From Corallococcus silvisoli (lineage in GTDB: Bacteria > Myxococcota > Myxococcia > Myxococcales > Myxococcaceae): a DNA stretch of 64,000 bases. The notes below the pieces were generated by a model. It searched no databases and had not been told where the DNA came from. It saw nothing but the letters and a program-made list of their open reading frames with translations. Of this stretch, positions 16,816-25,423 are shown piece after piece. A program made the translations under genes and the position numbers. How positions within the stretch are numbered: position 1 is the first letter of the stretch; each line of letters opens with the position of its first letter. The stretch covers positions 124,001 through 188,000 of the forward strand of contig NZ_JAAAPJ010000006.1 of assembly GCF_009909145.1 (NCBI RefSeq), read 5' to 3'.

Positions 16816-18313
16816 GGTGTTGCTGTTGAGCGCGATCCTGCTCGTCACGGGCTGTGTCTCCGCAAGGCCACCGTTCGGTCACCCCAACGTCCTGAAGCAA
16901 GGCTCGGGTGTCGTGCCGTCCACGTCCTCCATCGAGCCGCTGAGAGGGACCTCACGGCTGCGCCGCCATCACACCGAGCGCTCCCTGGACACGCAAGCCG
17001 CGCGGAGCACACGGGCCCAGGTCGCCGAGCAGGCCGCCATCCACGGCACCGCGGAGGCAGATGCCTTCGAGCGCTTGCTGGTGCTCGCGGGACTGGACCC
17101 CTGGGACGAGCTGCCCTTGCGTGCGTCCGCGCTGACGCCGACGCAGGCGGCGCGAATGCTGTCGGTATTGCTGAAGAAGCCCGTGACCCTGGGCAACCTC
17201 CCGCCTCGCATGGGCGCGAGCCTGCTGCTGCGCGAGGTGCTGGCGGGTGATGCTGCCTCACGGGAAGACCTCCTGCGCCGGATGACCCGCCTCGAACGGC
17301 TCGCGGTGTTGAGGCCCGATGGCTATCTCGCGTGGGTCATCAATGGACGCACGCAGCAGCGTGTGGGTCAGGTGGAGTGGAAGGACGGAGCGTTCGTTGC
17401 GCTGGGCTTCGAGTTGGGGCGCTTCTACGTCAACACCGGTGGTGTGTTCCGGCCGACAGATGAGCAGCTCCATCCCGTGTTCAATGGATTCGTCGTGGAG
17501 GTGTACGACGACGCGGACATCCTCGGCCGCTCGCTGGACGGCGCCGAGGACGCGTTCTTCGAACTGGCCATGTCCATCGGGAGGTTCTTCACCTCCCCAA
17601 CGGACAGCCTCCTGTCACTTCAACATCTACCCGAGGGTATCGCCGCCCTCGTTGCTTCCTCGCCCGAGTACCTGGAGCGCTTCTCCTCCATGACGCGAGG
17701 AGAGCAGGTGAGAGCCGTCGCGAAGCTGTTGACGACGCTCTATGCCGGAGGGGGTGTCGTCAAGGGCTCCACGGGCGCTCTGACCTCGGTGATGGGAGGA
17801 GCGGGGACCCTGCTCCCAGTGCTGTCCCTCACTGGCGAGGGTGCGCTGGTGATGGAGCGCGTCGCGGTGCCAGTCGGGCGGATGGCCTACGCGGTGGGGA
17901 CTGGTGTTGGAGGACTCTACGTCCTTGCCTCGGCGGACCCAGGGGGCGGCGGAAGTGGCTTGAAGGTCGCGCCACCGGAGCGTGTGGTGAACGACCTCAA
18001 GGACTTCTCGGGGAAGCGATTCCAGGCGGGCTCCGAGACATTCCTGCTCGACAAGAAAGGGCTCCAGCACATCCTCGAGCGGCACCATCCCCGGTACTGG
18101 AATGGGACGACGAAAGCGGCTCAGAGTTTCTTTGGCGCGAAGATGAACTTCGAGGACGTGATCCGTTCCATCGAAGCGGTCCTTCAGCAGAACCGGGAGC
18201 GAATGGTCGGGCGAGGGACGCGAGGGATGTACCAACTGACGGGTGTCGTTGATGGGGTAGAATACATCTTGGGGCTCAATCAGGGCCGGGTCGGCCAGTT
18301 CTACCCTCGATAG
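16805..18313 (+). CDS. Lipoprotein polymorphic toxin candidate (SitA-like)
   Basis: A 502-residue protein with a lipobox (LLVTGC at about 13-18). A long N-terminal region of about 18-350 is followed by a Gly/Ala/Val-rich hydrophobic stretch (about 320-375). A separate C-terminal domain (about 382-502) then follows, with a His-rich HILERHHPRYWNGTTKAAQ (His422, His427, His428), a GVEYILGLNQ strand and the ending GQFYPR. This layout and ending resemble C-terminal RNase-type toxin domains of contact-dependent and polymorphic toxins. SitA toxins of myxobacteria are lipoproteins passed between kin by outer-membrane exchange. The toxin family itself is not identified. The next gene, 14 bases away, is the presumed immunity gene. 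Confidence 0.75.
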   Translation: MRVEVLLLSAILLVTGCVSARPPFGHPNVLKQGSGVVPSTSSIEPLRGTSRLRRHHTERSLDTQAARSTRAQVAEQAAIHGTAEADAFERLLVLAGLDPWDELPLRASALTPTQAARMLSVLLKKPVTLGNLPPRMGASLLLREVLAGDAASREDLLRRMTRLERLAVLRPDGYLAWVINGRTQQRVGQVEWKDGAFVALGFELGRFYVNTGGVFRPTDEQLHPVFNGFVVEVYDDADILGRSLDGAEDAFFELAMSIGRFFTSPTDSLLSLQHLPEGIAALVASSPEYLERFSSMTRGEQVRAVAKLLTTLYAGGGVVKGSTGALTSVMGGAGTLLPVLSLTGEGALVMERVAVPVGRMAYAVGTGVGGLYVLASADPGGGGSGLKVAPPERVVNDLKDFSGKRFQAGSETFLLDKKGLQHILERHHPRYWNGTTKAAQSFFGAKMNFEDVIRSIEAVLQQNRERMVGRGTRGMYQLTGVVDGVEYILGLNQGRVGQFYPR

Positions 18314-18327
18314 GTGAAGCAAGACGC

Positions 18328-18795
18328 ATGATCACGCTCGCCACATACTTCCGGCAAGGAGAAGACTTCGTGCCAGTCGATGCCTTCGTCGGTCCAATCC
18401 CTGACGAGGACTACATCGAGGGCGCCATGGAGTTCTCCATTGACGGGCGTTCGATGCTGACCCGCAAGGAGTGGGACTACATCGATCAGCTCTGGGCCTA
18501 TCTTGTTGGAGGCATGGCCGAGCTTCAGCGGGGTGAGAAGTTCCAGATCTTCTTCCCCGATCAGCCCATCGAACTGAGCGCCACACCCGATGAGGTGGGG
18601 GGACGTGCCACGGTCCGTGTCGTGATGGGGGGGGACGTTCGCGAAGCATCGGTCGAACGCGCCGTCCTGGTCGCCGAGGTCCTGAAGGAGGCCAGGCACT
18701 TCTTCGAGCGGATTCAGAAGGTGTTGCCCCGCGAGGGCTACGCACAGACGCTCCAGGAGATCTCCACGCTGGAGCGAGCGCAAGGCTCAGCCTGA
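18328..18795 (+). CDS. Putative immunity protein
   Basis: A 155-residue soluble acidic protein without signal peptide or membrane helix (MITLATYFRQGEDFVPVDAF at the start). It lies directly after the toxin-like domain, has no motif of its own, and fits the size and position of cytoplasmic immunity proteins. The pairing and the codon use it shares with the toxin gene are the main evidence. The pattern of two Phe/Tyr-rich strands followed by helices is compatible with several immunity folds. Confidence 0.6.
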   Translation: MITLATYFRQGEDFVPVDAFVGPIPDEDYIEGAMEFSIDGRSMLTRKEWDYIDQLWAYLVGGMAELQRGEKFQIFFPDQPIELSATPDEVGGRATVRVVMGGDVREASVERAVLVAEVLKEARHFFERIQKVLPREGYAQTLQEISTLERAQGSA

Positions 18796-18920
18796 GTTGG
18801 AGGGGGATGTGCCTGTTGAACCGGCACCCGCGCCCACCGACCAGGCGGTCCACGCGGAAACCCGCGCCCCGCCCGCCGCCGCATCTGTAGTACGAAGGGC
18901 GGCCCCTTCACGGTGACGCT

Positions 18921-20051
18921 GTGCGCCTCCTCTCGCTCCAGGTTCAGGACTTCCGCAACCTCCCGACGGTGCAGCTCGCACCCAGCGTCCACGCGACCAT
19001 CGCCGTGGGACAGAACGGGCAGGGGAAGACCAACCTCCTGGAGGCGCTCTACTTCCTCGCCACCCTCAAGCCCCTGCGCGCCGGACGCCTGTCCGAGCTC
19101 GTCCGCTGGGGCGCCTCCGCCGCCCGCGTCACCGGCCGCTTCCTCCTCAAGGGCGCCGAGCGCGAGATCTCCGTGGAGGTCGGCGGCGGCACCCGCCAGG
19201 CCCTCGTGGACGGCAAGAAGGCCTCCAGCCTGGAGGACTACTTCGGCGGCGTCTCCGTCGTCGCCTTCACTCCCGACGACCTGGAGGTCATCAAGGGCGG
19301 CCCCGACGCGCGCCGCGCCTTCCTCGACCGCGCCGTGTTCAACCGCTTCCCTGCCTTCCTCAAGGAAAGCCGCGAGTACGCCCGCGCCCTCAAGAACCGC
19401 AACCGCCTGCTCCGCGACGGCGCCACCGTGGATGCCGCGTACCTCGACGCCTACGATGAAACACTCGCCCGCTCGGGCGCCCGCCTCTACGCCCGCCGCC
19501 GCGCGCTGATGGCCGAGCTCGCCCCGCGCGCCCAGGCCACCTTCGCCTCCATTGGCCGCACCGCCGACCCCGCCGTCTACGGCTACCACCCCGCGCACCT
19601 CGGCGCCGACTTCGCCCAGGCCGACGAGGCCGCCCTCGCCGCCGCCCTCCGGGAAGCCCTCTCCGCGCGGCTGCGCCGCGACCTGGACCGCGGCTTCACC
19701 TCCGTGGGCCCCCACGTGGACGACGTCTCCGTCACGCTGGGGGGCCGCAGCGCCCGCGCCTACGCGAGCCAGGGGCAGCAGCGCGCCCTGGTGCTGGGAT
19801 GGAAGATCGCCGAAATCGAGAACCTGGAGGGGGCCATGGGCTTCCTCCCCCTGCTCCTCCTGGATGACGTCTCCAGCGAGCTGGACCCCGAGCGCAATGC
19901 CTACCTCATGGGCTACCTGGCCCGGAGCGGCGCGCAGGTCTTCCTCACCACCACCGACGCGGGGCTCGTGAGAGCCGCCGCCGCCGATGACTCCCTCTGG
20001 CTCACCGTCCACGCGGGACAGGTGGCCACCGACGCACCGTCACGACCCTAG
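18921..20051 (+). CDS. recF: DNA replication and repair protein RecF
   Basis: A 376-residue SMC-like ATPase of normal length. It starts with RLLSLQVQDFRNL, has Walker A GQNGQGKT at about residues 30-37, the ABC-type signature ASQGQQRALVLGWKIAE and Walker B LPLLLLDDVSSELD, followed by the His-loop region FLTTTD. RecF loads RecA at single-strand gaps as part of RecFOR. The start is GTG at 18921. Unlike the usual dnaN-recF-gyrB order without gaps, the toxin cassette and other genes separate it from dnaN. Its stop codon is immediately adjacent to the stop of the convergent gene. Confidence 0.96.
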   Translation: MRLLSLQVQDFRNLPTVQLAPSVHATIAVGQNGQGKTNLLEALYFLATLKPLRAGRLSELVRWGASAARVTGRFLLKGAEREISVEVGGGTRQALVDGKKASSLEDYFGGVSVVAFTPDDLEVIKGGPDARRAFLDRAVFNRFPAFLKESREYARALKNRNRLLRDGATVDAAYLDAYDETLARSGARLYARRRALMAELAPRAQATFASIGRTADPAVYGYHPAHLGADFAQADEAALAAALREALSARLRRDLDRGFTSVGPHVDDVSVTLGGRSARAYASQGQQRALVLGWKIAEIENLEGAMGFLPLLLLDDVSSELDPERNAYLMGYLARSGAQVFLTTTDAGLVRAAAADDSLWLTVHAGQVATDAPSRP

Positions 20052-20435
20052 TCAGGGCACCCGCCGCCGCTGCCAGGGCCAGTGCACCGGCCCCCGGCGC
20101 GCGTGGTGCGGCAACTCCTGTCGCGTCACGTGGCCGAAGTATTCGAAGCGGAACTCCGCCCACAGCAGCCCGAACGCCATCGTGAACAGGAACATCGCCA
20201 GCGACAGCCACCACACCGTGCCTGTCGCCAACGAGACGATGAACAACACCCCCAGGGCCGCCGCCACCCACAGCGGCACCTCCCGCAGGCGCTTCGACTC
20301 GCTGAAGGCCATGCCCATCGTCAGCATGGAGATGGCCAACACCGGCCACGCCAACCAGTGCGCGCTGCGCGCGTACAGATTGGCAATCGATAACATGAAC
20401 AGCCCGAACCCAAGTATCGCCAGCCCGCCGTCCAT
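20052..20435 (-). CDS. Small multi-pass membrane protein
   Basis: A 127-residue protein with four predicted hydrophobic helices (about 4-22, 26-44, 55-72, 74-92) and a basic C-terminal tail rich in Arg, His and Trp. No family was recognised. It is convergent with recF with zero spacing, and no terminator hairpin separates them, so the transcripts probably overlap. Confidence 0.7.
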   Translation of the reverse strand: MDGGLAILGFGLFMLSIANLYARSAHWLAWPVLAISMLTMGMAFSESKRLREVPLWVAAALGVLFIVSLATGTVWWLSLAMFLFTMAFGLLWAEFRFEYFGHVTRQELPHHARRGPVHWPWQRRRVP

Positions 20436-20797
20436 TGAATCCTCCTCGTGAGAATCCCCCCGGCTCCTCCGCTAACGTGCGTCTCACCCACGCCCGCATG
20501 CACGCCCCCGGAGGCCCTGCCTCCCCAAGTCCGACCGGAGACGCGGCGGGTGAGCAACCCCCTCCACCCCCGCGGAATACGCCGCCGTGACACGCGGTCC
20601 ACCGCGCGTCCCCACGCCCATGCGCCTGGCCGCGCCCGGTGTCCTTCCGGGACGCCGGGCCCTCGCCCAGGGCACGAGCCGTGAATGGGCCCGGAAGTCG
20701 ACGTTCTTCCTGACGAAGTTCTTGCGGACCCGCCGGGCGTGCACCATGACGGGCAGGCCGTCCCACCGGGAGAACCCGGGACGAACGAAATGGTGCC
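20436..20797. other. Divergent intergenic region
   Basis: 362 bases between the small membrane protein and the Mla operon. I see no convincing gene, RNA or strong promoter. It presumably holds the promoters for both directions. Confidence 0.5.
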
Positions 20798-21307
20798 ATG
20801 TCGCGGATGCTGCTGACGCTCGTGCTGTCCGGCCTGCTCGCGGGGTGCCACCACCGTGCGACGTTCGAGGAATCGGTGCTCCGCAAGTCCGACGTGGAGT
20901 ACCGCGTGGGGCCCCTCTCCAGCGACATCTGGGAGCGCAAGGGCTTCAACGACAACGACCTCGCCTTCGTGGAGAGGGGTGACACCGGACGCGTCATCGC
21001 CGCCAACTCCACCTGCAAGGACCACGACGACCCGCCCCTGCCCATCCTCACGAAGCACCTGCTCATGGGCTTCACCGAGCGCCAGGACCTGGGCCAGCAG
21101 ACCTTCATGTTGGACGGCCGCGAGGCCCTCCGGAGCCGCTACGTCGCGAAGCTCGACGGCGTCCCCGTGTCGCTGGACCTCGTCGTCGTCAAGAAGGACA
21201 ACTGCGTCTTCGACTTCAGCTACATCGCGCCCGTGGGCGCGGCCGACGCGCGCATGGCCGACTTCGACGGACTGGTCGCGGGCTTCCGTTCGGAGCGCCG
21301 GCGATGA
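20798..21307 (+). CDS. Lipoprotein of the Mla/MCE operon
   Basis: A 169-residue protein with a clear lipobox (SGLLAGC at about 11-17). The rest is a compact alpha/beta domain (DIWERKGFNDNDLAFVERGD) with two Cys that could pair. It overlaps the permease gene by 4 bases and so leads the lipid-transport operon. It does not look like MlaA or MlaC. An envelope-side accessory role in the transporter is inferred from position only. Confidence 0.75.
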   Translation: MSRMLLTLVLSGLLAGCHHRATFEESVLRKSDVEYRVGPLSSDIWERKGFNDNDLAFVERGDTGRVIAANSTCKDHDDPPLPILTKHLLMGFTERQDLGQQTFMLDGREALRSRYVAKLDGVPVSLDLVVVKKDNCVFDFSYIAPVGAADARMADFDGLVAGFRSERRR

Positions 21308-22095
21308 TGCCCGGCGCCAAGGTCTCCGGCGGCCCGTCCCTCAAGGAGCGCCTCCGCGAGCGGATGGAGTCCCTGGGCGCCCTGTCCGTGATGACCGGCC
21401 AGGTGTTCAGCCGCGCCGTGCGCCCGCCCTACGACTGGACCAGCCTCATCTTCCACACCGAGTCCCTGGGCGTGCGCTCGCTGCCCATCGCGCTGCTCAC
21501 CGCGACGTTCGCGGGGCTCGTCATCTCCTTGCAGTTCGGCTACTTCCTCGCCCGCTTCGGCGTGCAGTACACCGTGGGCCGCGTCGTCATCCTCACGCTG
21601 TTCCGCGAGCTGGCCCCCGTGCTCACCGCCCTCACCGTGGGCGCGCGCATCGGCTCTGGCATCGCCGCGGAGCTGGGCTCCATGACCGTGACGGAGCAGG
21701 TGGACGCCATCCGCGCGCTGGGCGCGGACCCCTTGCGCAAGCTGGTGGTGCCGCGCGTGTTCGCGTGCCTCATCGTCATGCCGGTGCTGACCGTGTTCTC
21801 GGACGTGGTGGGCCTGGTGGGCGGCGCGCTGGTGGTGAAGTCCCAGTACGGCATCGCCCTGGATCAATTCTTCCAAGGCGCGCTGGGCGCGGTGCTGATG
21901 GGCGACTTCGTCTCCGGCGTCATCAAGGGCGCCGTGTTCGGGCTCATCATCGGGCTGGTGGGCTGCTTCAAGGGGCTGGCGGTGGAGGGCGGCACGGAGG
22001 GCGTGGGCCGCGCCACCACGCAGACGGTGGCCATCACCTCCGTCTCCGTGTGCCTCGCGGACTTCTTCATCACGAAAATCACGCTCTACTTCTGA
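21304..22095 (+). CDS. mlaE: MlaE-family lipid ABC transporter permease
   Basis: A 263-residue inner-membrane permease with about five or six hydrophobic segments and the conserved MlaE landmarks LTVGARIGSGIAAELGSM and EQVDAIRALGADP. In Gram-negative bacteria MlaE works with MlaF (ATPase) and MlaD (MCE ring) to move phospholipids between the membranes. The start ATGATG offers 21304 or 21307. It is followed after 14 bases by the ATPase gene. Confidence 0.93.
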   Translation: MMPGAKVSGGPSLKERLRERMESLGALSVMTGQVFSRAVRPPYDWTSLIFHTESLGVRSLPIALLTATFAGLVISLQFGYFLARFGVQYTVGRVVILTLFRELAPVLTALTVGARIGSGIAAELGSMTVTEQVDAIRALGADPLRKLVVPRVFACLIVMPVLTVFSDVVGLVGGALVVKSQYGIALDQFFQGALGAVLMGDFVSGVIKGAVFGLIIGLVGCFKGLAVEGGTEGVGRATTQTVAITSVSVCLADFFITKITLYF

Positions 22096-22109
22096 AGCCG
22101 CCCGCACCC

Positions 22110-22940
22110 ATGCGCAAGGCCCCGCCCCAGCACGTCGACCCGTCCGCCCCGTTCGAGTTCCGCAAGCCCACGCCGGGCGAGGAGCTCATCCGCTACGAAG
22201 GGCTGATGAAGCAGTTCGGTCCCAAGCGCGTCTACGACGGCGTGGACCTGGACGTGCGCGCCGGGGAGACGCTCGTGGTGCTGGGCGGTTCGGGCGCGGG
22301 CAAGAGCGTGCTGCTCAAGTGCCTCATCGGCCTGATGCACCCGGACGGCGGCAGCATCTTCTTCGAAGGCCATGACCTGGCCCACTTCACCGAGGAGCAG
22401 TTCCTGGAGGTCCGCAAGCACGTGGCCATGGTGTTCCAGGGCGCGGCCCTCTTCGACTCGCTCAGCGTGGGGGAGAACGTGGCGTACCCGCTGCGCGAGC
22501 ACTTCCCCACCCTGTCGCGCGCGGAGATCCAGAAGCGCGTGGCGGAGAAGCTGGAGCTGGTGGACCTGCCCAACACGGAGAAGCTGATGCCGTCGGACCT
22601 GTCCGGCGGCATGCGCAAGCGCGTGGGACTGGCGCGCGCCATCGCCACCGACCCGGAGGTCATCCTCTGGGACGAGCCCACCACGGGCCTGGATCCTGTC
22701 ACCACGCAGACCATCAACGAGTTGATTCAGTCCATGAAGCAGCGGCTGGGCGCGACCTCCATTGTCGTCACGCATGACATGGTGAGCGCCTTCGTGCTGG
22801 CGGACCGGATGGCCATGCTGGCCAACCGGAAGATCGTCCAGGTGGGCACCCCGGAGGAGATGCGCCGCTCCCAGGTGCCGGAGGTGCGCGCCTTCATGGA
22901 CGCGCGCCGCCTGGAGTTGAACCCCCGGGGAACACCATGA
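22110..22940 (+). CDS. mlaF: MlaF-family ABC transporter ATPase
   Basis: A 276-residue ATPase with Walker A GGSGAGKS, Q-loop VFQGAALFDS, signature LSGGMRKRVGLARA, Walker B VILWDEPTTGLDP and switch His VTHDM. An N-terminal extension of about 25 residues precedes the ABC domain. It energises the MlaE permease. Its stop overlaps the start of the MlaD gene as ATGA. The ATG at 22110 is the first possible start after the mlaE stop. Confidence 0.95.
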   Translation: MRKAPPQHVDPSAPFEFRKPTPGEELIRYEGLMKQFGPKRVYDGVDLDVRAGETLVVLGGSGAGKSVLLKCLIGLMHPDGGSIFFEGHDLAHFTEEQFLEVRKHVAMVFQGAALFDSLSVGENVAYPLREHFPTLSRAEIQKRVAEKLELVDLPNTEKLMPSDLSGGMRKRVGLARAIATDPEVILWDEPTTGLDPVTTQTINELIQSMKQRLGATSIVVTHDMVSAFVLADRMAMLANRKIVQVGTPEEMRRSQVPEVRAFMDARRLELNPRGTP

Positions 22941-24136
22941 GTCTCTTCACCTCGACCTCGAAGGAGAAGCGCCTGGCGGTGCGGGCGGGCCTCTTCGTCG
23001 CCATGGGCCTCGCCGTGGCCGGCATCGTCGTCTTCTTCATCGGCCAGGAGTCCCACCTCTTCAAGCGGCAGGTCATCTTCCACGCGTACTTCGACAGCGT
23101 GGATGGCCTGAGCGACCAGTCCCCCGTCTGGATTGGGGGCCTGAAGGTGGGCCGCGTCAACGGCGTCAGCTTCTCCGAGGACTTGAAGGACACCCGCCTG
23201 GATGTGGAGTTCCAGGTGGTCAGCGCCTACGCGGATCGCGTCCGCGCGGACTCCGTCGCCAAGCTCACCAGCATGGGTGTCCTGGGCGACAAGGCGGTGG
23301 ACATCTCCCTGGGCAGCGCGAACCAGCCGGCCGTGGAGCACGGCGGCGTCGTCAAATCCGTCAGCGGCGGGGACCTGACCAAGCTCGTGAGCAGCGCCAG
23401 CCGCGTGATGGACAACTCCGTCGCCATCAGCGAGTCCCTCAAGGACGCCGTGAAGCTCTACGCGGACCCGGCGCTGTCGCGCGACCTGGCCAAGAGCATC
23501 TCCTCCCTGCGCGCCATCATGGAAGAGGTGGAGAAGGGCAACGGCGCGCTGCACGCCCTCATCTACGACCCGCGCACGGGCCAGGAGATCAACACCCTGC
23601 TCGCCAACGCGTCCGGCGCCGCGCGGCGCCTGGACGGCGCGCTGGGCCACGTGGAGGCCCTCCTGGGCGAGGTCCGCCAGGGCGACGGCACCGCGCACGC
23701 GCTCATCTACGGCCAGGACGGCGCGGTCGCCCTGCGCGAACTGGGCGCTGCCGCCGGCCAGCTCGCCGGCCTGCTGGAGGACGCGAAGAAGAGCCCCAAT
23801 GGCGCCGTGCACCAGCTGGTTTATGGCGACGCGAAGGGCATGTTCGCCGACCTGGGCAGCGCCGCCGCGGACATCAAGCAGATCACCGCCACCGTGGCCC
23901 GGGGCGACGGCACGCTGGGCGCCCTCGTCGCGGACCCCTCCGTCTATGACGACCTGCGCGAGGTGCTGGGCAACGTGAAGCGCAACCGCATCCTCCGCGC
24001 GCTGGTGCGCTTCTCCGTCAGCAACCGCGGGGCCCTGGAACATGTGGGCGCACCCCAGACGGCGCCCACGCCGCTCACCCCCGCCGCCGCCACCCCGACC
24101 CCCGCACCGCCCCCGCCCGCCGCGCCGACGCACTGA
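22937..24136 (+). CDS. mlaD: MlaD-family MCE protein
   Basis: A 399-residue protein. One N-terminal transmembrane helix (about 15-36) is followed by an MCE domain (about 40-120; FDSVDGLSDQSPVWIGGLKV, LGDKAVDISLGS). A long helical region of about 130-340 contains repeated G-D-G-[TA]-x-H/G-A-L-[IV] units (GNGALHALIYD, GDGTAHALIYG, GDGTLGALVAD), as in long MCE proteins that form periplasmic tubes. The C-terminal 35 residues are a Pro/Ala/Thr tail. It is anchored in the inner membrane and binds lipid, and is the last gene of the operon. Confidence 0.92.
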   Translation: MSLFTSTSKEKRLAVRAGLFVAMGLAVAGIVVFFIGQESHLFKRQVIFHAYFDSVDGLSDQSPVWIGGLKVGRVNGVSFSEDLKDTRLDVEFQVVSAYADRVRADSVAKLTSMGVLGDKAVDISLGSANQPAVEHGGVVKSVSGGDLTKLVSSASRVMDNSVAISESLKDAVKLYADPALSRDLAKSISSLRAIMEEVEKGNGALHALIYDPRTGQEINTLLANASGAARRLDGALGHVEALLGEVRQGDGTAHALIYGQDGAVALRELGAAAGQLAGLLEDAKKSPNGAVHQLVYGDAKGMFADLGSAAADIKQITATVARGDGTLGALVADPSVYDDLREVLGNVKRNRILRALVRFSVSNRGALEHVGAPQTAPTPLTPAAATPTPAPPPPAAPTH

Positions 24137-24176
24137 GCCACCTCGCCGCGTCAGGGATTGCCGTGGTGCGAAACAT

Positions 24177-24215
24177 CCGCTGGGGGTGAGACATGTGTCA
24201 TGGCTCACCCAGTGG
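24177..24215. repeat. Imperfect inverted repeat downstream of mlaD
   Basis: CCGCTGGGGGTGAG pairs with CTCACCCAGTGG except for one extra G and a G-U pair, with the palindrome ACATGT in the loop. It has no T run and could be a processing or terminator structure or an operator for the following protease gene. Confidence 0.4.
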
Positions 24216-24269
24216 GATGTTGTGCGAGCCCATAAAATTATTCAGGTGTTTCAAACGGCTGTCTGTGCA

Positions 24270-24299
24270 TTGACTTCAACGGCCCGGAAGCAGTATTCC
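24270..24299 (+). promoter_or_regulatory. Candidate promoter of first metalloprotease gene
   Basis: TTGACT at 24270-24275, an 18-base spacer and TATTCC at 24294-24299. The same arrangement (TTGACG, 18 bases, TATTTT) precedes the second copy although the spacers differ, which supports both. Confidence 0.5.
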
Positions 24300-24332
24300 C
24301 AGCTCCCCCTTATTTTTCCGAGGAGCTGGGAA
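24296..24332 (+). promoter_or_regulatory. Hairpin covering the ribosome binding site, copy 1
   Basis: Arms TTCCCAGCTCC (24296-24306) and GGAGCTGGGAA (24322-24332) are perfectly complementary over 11 bp with a 15-base loop. The second arm includes the AGGAG ribosome binding site (24321-24325), 8 bases before the ATG at 24334. The left arm overlaps the candidate -10, so the dyad could work as DNA operator or as mRNA structure, depending on the true transcription start. Confidence 0.6.
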
Positions 24333-24333
24333 A

Positions 24334-25233
24334 ATGCTTCGTAGCGTCGCGCAGCGCGGTGGCCGTGTCGCGGTGGTCCTTGGCACGCTGATGTCCCTGG
24401 CGGGTTGCAGCAGCAGCGCTCCGGCTCCGGAGCAGCAGCCGCCGGCGGAGGAGACCACCCCCACCCAGCAGGAGCTGCCGCACCGCGGCTGCGCCACCGT
24501 CGAGCCGTCCGCCGATGAGAAGCTGGAGATCGAGGCCGCGATCGCGGGCCGCGTGCAGGCGAAGCGCGCGGTGGGCTCGGTGAACGTGCCGGTCTACTTC
24601 CACGTCATCAACAAGGGCACGGGCGTCGCGAACGGCGACGTTCCGGACTCGCAGATCACCGCGCAGATGAACGTGCTGAACGCGGCGTACTCGGGCACGC
24701 CGTTCAAGTTCACGCTGGCCGGCACGGACCGCACGACGAACGCGTCCTGGTTCGCCCTGGCCCAGGGCAGCACCAACGAGAAGAACATGAAGAACGCCCT
24801 GCGCAAGGGCGGCAAGGAGTCGCTGAACATCTACACGGCGAACCTCAGCGGCGGCCTGCTGGGCTGGGCGACCTTCCCCTCCAGCTACACCAGCCAGCCG
24901 AAGATGGACGGCGTGGTCATGCTCTTCAGCAGCGTCCCCGGCGGCACCGCGTCTCCCTACAACGAGGGCGACACGGCCACGCACGAGGTCGGTCACTGGG
25001 TGGGCCTGTACCACACGTTCCAGGGCGGCTGCTCTGGCGCGGGTGACTCCGTCGCCGACACGGCCCCGGAGGCCTCGCCTGCCTATGGCTGCCCGGCTGG
25101 CCGTGACACCTGCTCCGGTGGCGGCGTGGACCCCATCTACAACTTCATGGACTACACCGACGACAACTGCATGAACTCCTTCACCCCCGGCCAGAGCACG
25201 CGCGCGGACAGCCTGACGGCGACGTACCGCTAG
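24334..25233 (+). CDS. M43-type zinc metalloprotease lipoprotein, copy 1
   Basis: A 299-residue lipoprotein (lipobox MSLAGC at about 20-25) with a short Pro-rich linker and a pappalysin/cytophagalysin-like (M43) protease domain. The zinc motif is H217-E218-V-G-H221-WVGLY-H227, and the Met-turn region is [12 protein letters not shown]. Several Cys in GCPAGRDTC and nearby suggest disulfides. It is probably surface-exposed, degrading prey or matrix protein; the substrate is unknown. The second copy follows 190 bases later with a first 116 coding bases that are identical. Confidence 0.92.
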   Translation: MLRSVAQRGGRVAVVLGTLMSLAGCSSSAPAPEQQPPAEETTPTQQELPHRGCATVEPSADEKLEIEAAIAGRVQAKRAVGSVNVPVYFHVINKGTGVANGDVPDSQITAQMNVLNAAYSGTPFKFTLAGTDRTTNASWFALAQGSTNEKNMKNALRKGGKESLNIYTANLSGGLLGWATFPSSYTSQPKMDGVVMLFSSVPGGTASPYNEGDTATHEVGHWVGLYHTFQGGCSGAGDSVADTAPEASPAYGCPAGRDTCSGGGVDPIYNFMDYTDDNCMNSFTPGQSTRADSLTATYR

Positions 25234-25262
25234 TCATCGCCCGCGGCCCTGAATGGGTCTGG

Positions 25263-25307
25263 ACGCCGGTGTCTCCCATTACCCGGGAGGCGCCGGCGTT
25301 TGTGTTT
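25263..25307 (+). terminator. Terminator after metalloprotease copy 1
   Basis: ACGCCGG (25263-25269) pairs with CCGGCGT (25293-25299), with an inner TCTCCC/GGGAG pairing, followed by a T-rich tract (ttgtgttt). It lies 30 bases after the stop codon. Confidence 0.7.
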
Positions 25308-25362
25308 CACCCATTCCCAGACGTGTATTTGTTTTATTGTTGTTTCAACTTTACAGCGCTCG

Positions 25363-25392
25363 TTGACGCTTGATGACTAAGCGGAGTATTTT
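25363..25392 (+). promoter_or_regulatory. Candidate promoter of second metalloprotease gene
   Basis: TTGACG at 25363-25368, an 18-base spacer and TATTTT at 25387-25392, in an AT-rich stretch. It matches the layout upstream of copy 1. Confidence 0.55.
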
Positions 25393-25420
25393 CGACTCCC
25401 CCATTTTCCGTGGAGTCGGG
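25391..25420 (+). promoter_or_regulatory. Hairpin covering the ribosome binding site, copy 2
   Basis: CGACTCC (25393-25399) pairs with GGAGTCG (25412-25418), extended by two T-G pairs. The right arm contains the GGAG ribosome binding site 8 bases before the ATG at 25424. Relative to copy 1, two stem positions differ on both arms in a way that keeps the pairing (A-T to G-C and G-C to A-T). Confidence 0.6.
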
Positions 25421-25423
25421 CTC

